A program made the translations under genes and the position numbers. A stretch of 64,000 nt of DNA from UBA10103 sp964437185 (lineage in GTDB: Bacteria; Patescibacteriota; Minisyncoccia; Phycocordibacterales; UBA2100), in the NCBI GenBank assembly GCA_964437185.1, contig CAYTFU010000002.1:50623-114622 (forward strand), given 5' to 3'. Under the pieces are notes generated by a model. The model saw only the letters and a list, made by a program, of their open reading frames with translations. It did not search any database and had not been told where the DNA came from. Positions within the stretch are counted from its first letter, which is position 1; each line of letters opens with the position of its first letter. Below, piece after piece: positions 59,751 to 64,000 of this stretch.

Positions 59751-59757
59751 TATGTAT

Positions 59758-60198
59758 TTACCACTCCCCTACATTTGGCATCGAAACCCAAGGCTCTTGC
59801 GGAGGAAGAGATTGTCCGATTTGCAAAAGCTCGATTGAGATCCCTTCTGGGCTTCGTATAAAGGCGAGGTGGCCGTCGCGTGGCGGTCGGTTGATCACCA
59901 CGCCTTCCGATTGCAGCTGCGCGCAGTATTCGTAAATATTTTCAACCGCGTAGGCAAGGTGGCCGAAGTTGCGACCGCCCGAATATTTTTCAAGGTCCCA
60001 ATTGTAGGTGAGCTCAAGTATTGGAGCCTTTCGTCCATTCATATCTACTTCATCGCCAGGCGCTTTCAGGAAGACCGCCGTGTATCGTCCCTTCTGATTT
60101 TCCTTTCGCGTTATCTCTTCGAGTCCGAGAATCTTTGTGTAGAAATCGACCGATGAATCGAGGTTTTCTATTCGCACCATCGTGTGCAGGTAGTGCAT
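59758..60198 (-). CDS. gloA: Glyoxalase I-like protein (VOC fold)
   Basis: 146 residues. Metal ligands expected for GloA are all visible: H5 (MHYLHTM), Glu in ILELTYN, His in FGHLAYAV, Glu in GISIELLQ. LGLEEITRKENQKGRYTAVFL and YSGGRNFGHLA are family segments. Converts the glutathione- or thiol-methylglyoxal adduct in known members. Start at ATG 60198: a TATAAT (minus strand, 60212-60217) lies 13 bases ahead, and an earlier in-frame ATG falls inside that box. Confidence 0.88.
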   Translation of the reverse strand: MHYLHTMVRIENLDSSVDFYTKILGLEEITRKENQKGRYTAVFLKAPGDEVDMNGRKAPILELTYNWDLEKYSGGRNFGHLAYAVENIYEYCAQLQSEGVVINRPPRDGHLAFIRSPEGISIELLQIGQSLPPQEPWVSMPNVGEW

Positions 60199-60267
60199 AC
60201 CAATTCGAAACATTATACGCGACGTTCCTTCTCTATAATAGTTCTGGCCCACAACACGGTGGACCAG

Positions 60268-60642
60268 TTAGGCACTTGAAAAAGATCTTACATATTTCGT
60301 TACCGGCACGTCAAGCTCGAACGCGAGATCCAGCATACGAATCGTGATAGCGGAGAATTTTTCTGCCGCGCGGAAATGCAGATGCAACGGCAAAAAATCA
60401 CCACACTCTAGGTAAACTTCACATACGTTGACGCCTGCCGCAGTGACACAGCGATTATCGTCGCCTCGCGGCCACATTCGGACCAGCCCTCTAAGACTTT
60501 GACCGTCCCTGTCCGCCTTCGTCACCACGGCGAACACGAGTGCTTTTTCGTTCGATTCCAGCATTGCTCCAATTCCCTTGACGCAATGCAGTAACAACGC
60601 GTGCCCTCTTGAAGGGCTGCGTAGCAGTGGAACGACTGCCAT
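60268..60642 (-). CDS. Small hypothetical protein with strong ribosome binding site
   Basis: 124 residues, no family recognised. Mixed alpha/beta composition with KALVFAVVTKADRDGQ and VNVCEVYLECGDFLPLHLHF. GGAGG lies 9 bases before the ATG, a strong Shine-Dalgarno sequence that is rare in this window. After the stop, CTGGTCCAC/GTGGGCCAG can form a 9-bp hairpin with one G-U pair. Probably a genuine autonomous gene of unknown function. Confidence 0.55.
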   Translation of the reverse strand: MAVVPLLRSPSRGHALLLHCVKGIGAMLESNEKALVFAVVTKADRDGQSLRGLVRMWPRGDDNRCVTAAGVNVCEVYLECGDFLPLHLHFRAAEKFSAITIRMLDLAFELDVPVTKYVRSFSSA

Positions 60643-60700
60643 GTCTAAACCCCTCCTCTGTTTGCCCGCCGCAGACTACCACAAAAACAGCTGGAAGTAA

Positions 60701-61195
60701 TCAAATGGTGATAGGCGTGCCAGTACTCGCCGTTGTCGAAATATCGAACCATCCGTCGAGGGGGTTGCCGAGCGAATCGATGATCGCGCGATCTGTACCA
60801 GCAGTGAACGAAGAATCGCCGTTGGTGTCGGAATAGAGTGCCGCGTGCAACTTTTGGCCATCGGTGGTGGAGGTAGAAAGCGATACGCTTATATTTAGGT
60901 TTTCACCTGCGGGGAGAAGTGCGCTCGCGCCAAGCACTGCCCCAAGCGACCCCGCCGCGTCCTCATGAATCACCACAAAGCCCGGCGAGGAAAGTTGTAC
61001 GAGCGAGAGGCTCGCAGTAGTGCCCGGCTTCTGCTCGATGACGACAACGGAATTCGATTCCATCCGCGCTGCGGGTACTGGCATTTGATTGATCACCTCA
61101 GCCACCTGTGGCACGGGCGCCGCGTTCTGAACCATAAAGAAGTACACGACCCCGCTCAGTACCGCAACCATAAAAAAACCAAATATGTATTTCAT
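60701..61195 (-). CDS. Membrane-anchored DUF7282-like protein
   Basis: 164 residues. N-terminal membrane segment (YIFGFFMVAVLSGVVYFFMV), short linker, then an external beta domain with SPGFVVIHEDAAGSLGAVLGASALLPAGENLNISVSL and LHAALYSDTNGDSSFTAGTD. That pattern (IHE..G..G.VLG.S..L..G, then LYSDTNGDG) matches the DUF7282 family of extracellular domains. Role unknown; the Asp-rich NGD turn may bind calcium. Confidence 0.6.
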   Translation of the reverse strand: MKYIFGFFMVAVLSGVVYFFMVQNAAPVPQVAEVINQMPVPAARMESNSVVVIEQKPGTTASLSLVQLSSPGFVVIHEDAAGSLGAVLGASALLPAGENLNISVSLSTSTTDGQKLHAALYSDTNGDSSFTAGTDRAIIDSLGNPLDGWFDISTTASTGTPITI

Positions 61196-61280
61196 ATTTA
61201 AAATTGATTAAGCGCAACTGTGCGCATCGCACCCTAGAACTATAGCAGTAATATTGCGACGCGTAAGTCCCAAATAAAAG

Positions 61281-62186
61281 TCACGCGGCATACCGAACTT
61301 GCGCACACTCATCGCTGCAATACGCACTTCCGTCAGAAGCTCGACATTTCTCGCATGCAATAAAATGCAAATGGCAGGATAATTCTGCGCAATCCGCGTA
61401 CCACTCAGAAGTCGCGCCGCAGAGCCGACATTTTCCAATTACCTCCCGATCTCCTCCGAAGTGCATCGTCGCTCGCTGATCGAATGTATAGAGCGTACCC
61501 AAGAAATCTCTGCCCGGATACTTTTCCATATACGAATGAATCCCACCATCAAGTTGTTGCACGTTGCTGAATCCCTTGTTTTGCAGATATGCAGCCATCT
61601 TCTCGCATCGAATACCGCCCGTGCACACCGTAACGACCGTCTTATCCTTGAGTGGTTCAAGCCTTCTCATCGCGAGTGGCAAATGACGCGAGGATGAAAT
61701 ATCGGGCTGCACAGAATTTTTGAAATGACCCGATGCAAATTCATAATTATTGCGCATATCCACAACCACAAAATCACGCCGCTCCTCATACCACTTCCGC
61801 AACTCCTCCGGCGAAATACGCGGTGCCGTCTTCACGCGAGGATTTGCCTCTTCTTCTCTGAAACCAGTGCCGACAATTTCTTTTCTCACTTTTACTGAGA
61901 GCTTCGGAAAGCTCCCGCCAGTCCCTTTACTTCGCTTAATCTGCACATCCGAAAAACGTGGATCAGCGAGAAACTCTCTTGCAAACGCCTCAGTATTCTC
62001 AACAACTCCTTCGAGCGTTCCGTTGATCCCCTCATGCGCCACTATTACGCGACCTGTGAGTGCGAGCGCGGTTGCGCGATCTTTCACCCACGCCGCGAGC
62101 TCCTGCGGCGCATCAATATCGATGTACTTGTAGAAAAGGAGCACTTCATACTTATCGAGCGTATCGACCTGTGCCTTCAATATCAT
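61281..62186 (-). CDS. trhO: tRNA uridine(34) hydroxylase TrhO (rhodanese family)
   Basis: 301 residues. N-terminal UPF0176 domain (LLFYKYIDIDAPQELA, then VAHEGINGTLEG), rhodanese domain with the active-site loop VCTGGIRCEK, and a C-terminal Cys-rich tail (CRLCGATSEWYADCAELSCHLHFIACEKC). Known TrhO proteins make 5-hydroxyuridine at tRNA position 34. Start at ATG 62186 with TATAGT (minus strand, 62193-62198) 6 bases before it; the frame is open upstream. Confidence 0.93.
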   Translation of the reverse strand: MILKAQVDTLDKYEVLLFYKYIDIDAPQELAAWVKDRATALALTGRVIVAHEGINGTLEGVVENTEAFAREFLADPRFSDVQIKRSKGTGGSFPKLSVKVRKEIVGTGFREEEANPRVKTAPRISPEELRKWYEERRDFVVVDMRNNYEFASGHFKNSVQPDISSSRHLPLAMRRLEPLKDKTVVTVCTGGIRCEKMAAYLQNKGFSNVQQLDGGIHSYMEKYPGRDFLGTLYTFDQRATMHFGGDREVIGKCRLCGATSEWYADCAELSCHLHFIACEKCRASDGSAYCSDECAQVRYAA

Positions 62187-62192
62187 GCGGCC

Positions 62193-62198
62193 ACTATA
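62193..62198 (-). promoter_or_regulatory. -10 box of trhO (leaderless)
   Basis: TATAGT on the minus strand, 6 bases before ATG 62186. It decides the start. Confidence 0.55.
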
Positions 62199-62302
62199 GC
62201 AAATGAACGACCACTCGTAGCCCTTTCCCAAGGCAGAATTACCTGCATAATATGCCCGGGCGCGCGATGGTGCGCGCACATAGAGCAACGGAGGATGCCG
62301 CC

Positions 62303-62911
62303 ATGCCGTCCGAAGTGGCCAAGCTCGTGAATAACCGCGAAGTCGAAATTGCCCTTGACTTCGTCCAAAAAAAATACGGCGAAGAGCTGAACTGGTATAT
62401 GGTTCGCGACTTCGCCAACGACTCGCTTAGGCTTGCGGGCCGGCCCTGGAACAAACGCTTCTCTCTGACGACGATCGTTTATTGCGTCTTAAAGGCGGAT
62501 GGTCTGCCGCGGCGGCCAGAGGCGCTCGGCAAGCGCTTCGACGCGTATGTGGCAGCGGTAATGAAGATTTTTGCCTGTCGTGGCCAACACAAGCGGTCAG
62601 TGAATCGTGCTGAGCAACTGACCCTAACTTTTGAGGAAGAGCAGGCGAAGATGATGCCTGATGCCTACGGAATAGCCAACCTCGTGCAGTTCACGCGCGG
62701 CCAGGCGGGGTTTGATTGGAGCGATTCAGCTGCGATGGCCGCCCTTATCGACACCGAGCTTCGTCCATATCAGATTAGCGATGCGGCGAGAGCAAGCATT
62801 CACCGGCAGGTGAGAGCGTTCTTAAGCTGGCAAGGCTTGCGGGTGGCACGTCACCACCTCCAATCTCACCGGCAGAAATCCTCACGTCAGCCCCGCCGCA
62901 GGCAGGCATAG
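62303..62911 (+). CDS. Hypothetical protein with strong ribosome binding site
   Basis: 202 residues, no family recognised. Predominantly helical (VAKLVNNREVEIALDFVQKKYG, SLTTIVYCVLKADG), with a basic C-terminal tail (RQKSSRQPRRRQA) that could bind nucleic acid. GGAGG lies 8 bases before the ATG at 62303, and a terminator follows. Same autonomous style as the lipoprotein gene and the gene at 60268. Confidence 0.6.
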   Translation: MPSEVAKLVNNREVEIALDFVQKKYGEELNWYMVRDFANDSLRLAGRPWNKRFSLTTIVYCVLKADGLPRRPEALGKRFDAYVAAVMKIFACRGQHKRSVNRAEQLTLTFEEEQAKMMPDAYGIANLVQFTRGQAGFDWSDSAAMAALIDTELRPYQISDAARASIHRQVRAFLSWQGLRVARHHLQSHRQKSSRQPRRRQA

Positions 62912-62930
62912 GATGCTCATCCTCGTCACT

Positions 62931-62970
62931 TGTCGCCCACTTCTTCCAAGAGGCGGGCGACACCCTTTTT
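62931..62970 (+). terminator. Rho-independent terminator
   Basis: Outer stem TGTCGCCC (62931-62938) with GGGCGACA (62955-62962), further inner pairing, then CCCTTTTT. Ends the 62303 gene. Confidence 0.75.
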
Positions 62971-63000
62971 CAAACCTTGGCAGACCGATAGCTCTGCGAG

Positions 63001-63423
63001 CTATGCGCGGTCCCGTTTTGTCACCACGGCGATAAGTCGCTCCAATTTTGAATTCATCTCTTCAAGCTGACGCACGACTGCATCGTTGCTATTTTTTGGT
63101 GATTCCGGTGAAGGCGCTGGGAAAGCGCGCGGAGAATATTCTCGTTTTTGAAAACGATCGCTCGCACGCCCCCTCCCCGTGTCTTCTGTCTTTACAAAGC
63201 ACTTTCTGCAAAATACGGGTTTACCGTTCACGGGCTTAAACGGCACTTCGCACTGATCCCCGCAATTTGAACAGGTGGCCTTATAGTGAGTCATCGGCCC
63301 ATCGCTTGAACGACTCTCCCACGGCTTCTTTGCGTAGCTAGGCTTACCAGAGCGCGCGCCAAACGAAGGCTTGCGGCTAGCGCCTCCAAATGTCTTAGCC
63401 CCTCCTCTTTTGAAATCTGCCAT
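63001..63423 (-). CDS. CxxC zinc-ribbon protein
   Basis: 140 residues. A basic, Gly/Ser-rich N-terminus, then a zinc ribbon with CSNCGDQCEVPFKPVNGKPVFCRKCF at about 51-76 (two CxxC pairs), and a C-terminal helix EEMNSKLERLIAVVTKR. Such small proteins are very common in CPR genomes, and the family pattern (CxxCG, then VPF.P..GKPVFCR.C) is clear. Probably RNA or protein binding; function not established. Confidence 0.8.
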   Translation of the reverse strand: MADFKRGGAKTFGGASRKPSFGARSGKPSYAKKPWESRSSDGPMTHYKATCSNCGDQCEVPFKPVNGKPVFCRKCFVKTEDTGRGRASDRFQKREYSPRAFPAPSPESPKNSNDAVVRQLEEMNSKLERLIAVVTKRDRA

Positions 63424-64000
63424 AGGGGTGGAGTGTGCACTAATCTTGACAAAATAGCAAGCAAGTGGCGTTTTTAGTACTGTTAGTGCAATAAGCGGAC
63501 GATGATTCCTGAATCATTCGCGATTGTTTATCTCGTCCGGCCGGACAAATTAAACAATAGCTTCGTGGTCGATTTTTTAGCTACGAGTTTTTTCTCGTCA
63601 CTCGAAGGACTCGGAGCCCACCCCTCGCGATTTGTGCTTTTTGGCCCACAACTCAAAAAAAGTGTCGACACACTTTTTTGGTCGCAGGCCCCGCCTCGGC
63701 TGTTTTGCGTACTCGCAAAACATGCCTCCGGCCGTCATAAGTGCGCGAAAAAGCAAAGCCGTTTACTTTTTTTGCCTTATGACTCTATACGACCAAGCTC
63801 GAACCTATTTTAGCACCAACCCCTGATGTCGCGCGCTCCGCGCGCGTGGTGGCTTTGTACGGGAGTGGTCCGATTCGACTTCGTGCTGACTCTCTCGGAC
63901 GCGCCTGCAGGCGCGTCCTCGGCCCCCGTCCCGCCGCACTCTCCTCCATCCTCATCCATTTCGCGGGGGTTTTTGAAAATTGAATGGGCGGCGAGGCGGG
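63424..64000. other. 577-base stretch with hairpins and no convincing gene
   Basis: No supported gene to the end of the window. It contains a terminator-like hairpin (63656-63679), and a perfect 22-base palindrome centred near 63907 (63897-63918, core GCGCCTGCAGGCGC), with CG-rich repeats (CGCGCG) around 63830-63845. The frame open from 63502 has unusual composition and no ribosome binding site. Confidence 0.4.
63656..63679. terminator. Bidirectional terminator-like hairpin
   Basis: AAAAAAGTGT and ACACTTTTTT form a perfect 10-bp stem with loop CGAC. T-runs are present on both strands. Confidence 0.6.

Noticed and set aside
63502..63813. A 103-codon plus-strand ORF near the window end
   Set aside because: It reads through a terminator hairpin, has no start signal and looks like translated non-coding sequence.
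1..64000. CRISPR array, rRNA, tRNA, insertion sequence with transposase, prophage
   Set aside because: Looked for on both strands; no regular spacer repeats, no rRNA or tRNA pattern, no transposase, integrase or phage structural gene was recognised apart from the baseplate-J-like domain, which in this group belongs to cellular membrane proteins.

Overview
The window looks like a chromosomal stretch of a Patescibacteria (CPR) bacterium, most likely of the Parcubacteria/Paceibacteria side. Supporting signs are many trimmed housekeeping proteins (AlaRS without its C-terminal C-Ala domain, AspRS without the GAD insert, a short L13, a short AtpC and AtpH), families typical of that group (a DUF5671-like membrane protein, a membrane-anchored baseplate-J-like protein, an RNHCP-domain protein, a CxxC zinc-ribbon protein), a near absence of Shine-Dalgarno sequences in front of core genes, and no biosynthetic operons beyond the cell wall. 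No rRNA, tRNA, CRISPR array or recognisable transposase was seen. Finer taxonomy cannot be read from the sequence.

Layout. 1-5 kb: end of a ferrochelatase gene, an M16 peptidase (minus), alaS, and a PilM/FtsA-like gene in the same frame as alaS. 5-10.6 kb: baseplate-J-like membrane protein, then the infA-rpmJ-rpsM-rpsK-rpsD-rpoA-rplQ-rplM-rpsI block. 10.7-14.4 kb: grpE-dnaK-dnaJ. 14.4-20.8 kb is an accessory region with a small membrane protein, a HepT/MntA-type toxin-antitoxin pair, a GNAT acetyltransferase, a DMT exporter with a PLP decarboxylase, an orphan sensor kinase and a small coiled-coil protein. 20.9-32.2 kb: trpS, aspS, scpA-scpB, a D-Ala-D-Ala carboxypeptidase, mraY, ftsW/rodA, a BrnT-like toxin-antitoxin pair, murG, gltX and an M23 peptidase with a coiled coil. 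32.4-39.3 kb: small unknown genes, rpmA, rplI, a C-terminal processing protease, corA and cysS. 39.3-49.4 kb (minus): a very large leuS, ychF and two secreted peptidoglycan hydrolases. 49.4-56 kb (minus): a complete F1Fo ATP synthase operon, interrupted by a small coiled-coil gene. 56-63.4 kb: ahcY with a PfkB kinase, a glyoxalase, trhO, and several autonomous small genes.

The most unusual items are these. (1) Leucyl-tRNA synthetase is 1123 residues long because its CP1 editing domain carries two inserted enzyme domains: an RBBP9/YdeN-like serine hydrolase with an apparently intact Ser-Asp-His triad, and a Nudix domain with a complete Nudix box. (2) leuS is preceded by a 37-codon ORF that repeats the LeuRS N-terminus, contains a dispersed repeat, and overlaps the leuS start as TATGA. 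(3) At four gene ends (rpsI, the 14.4-kb membrane protein, the sensor kinase and the M23 peptidase) the last 15-69 bases of the gene occur again downstream, with a hairpin or an extra gene cassette in between. The copies differ almost only at synonymous positions, so both appear to have been maintained as functional gene ends. (4) About 25 genes have a -10 box ending only 6-9 bases before the start codon, which points to leaderless transcription as the normal mode. A few small unknown genes instead have a strong Shine-Dalgarno sequence, three of them with a clear terminator hairpin.

All function calls are from reading sequence and known motifs. No database search was run.
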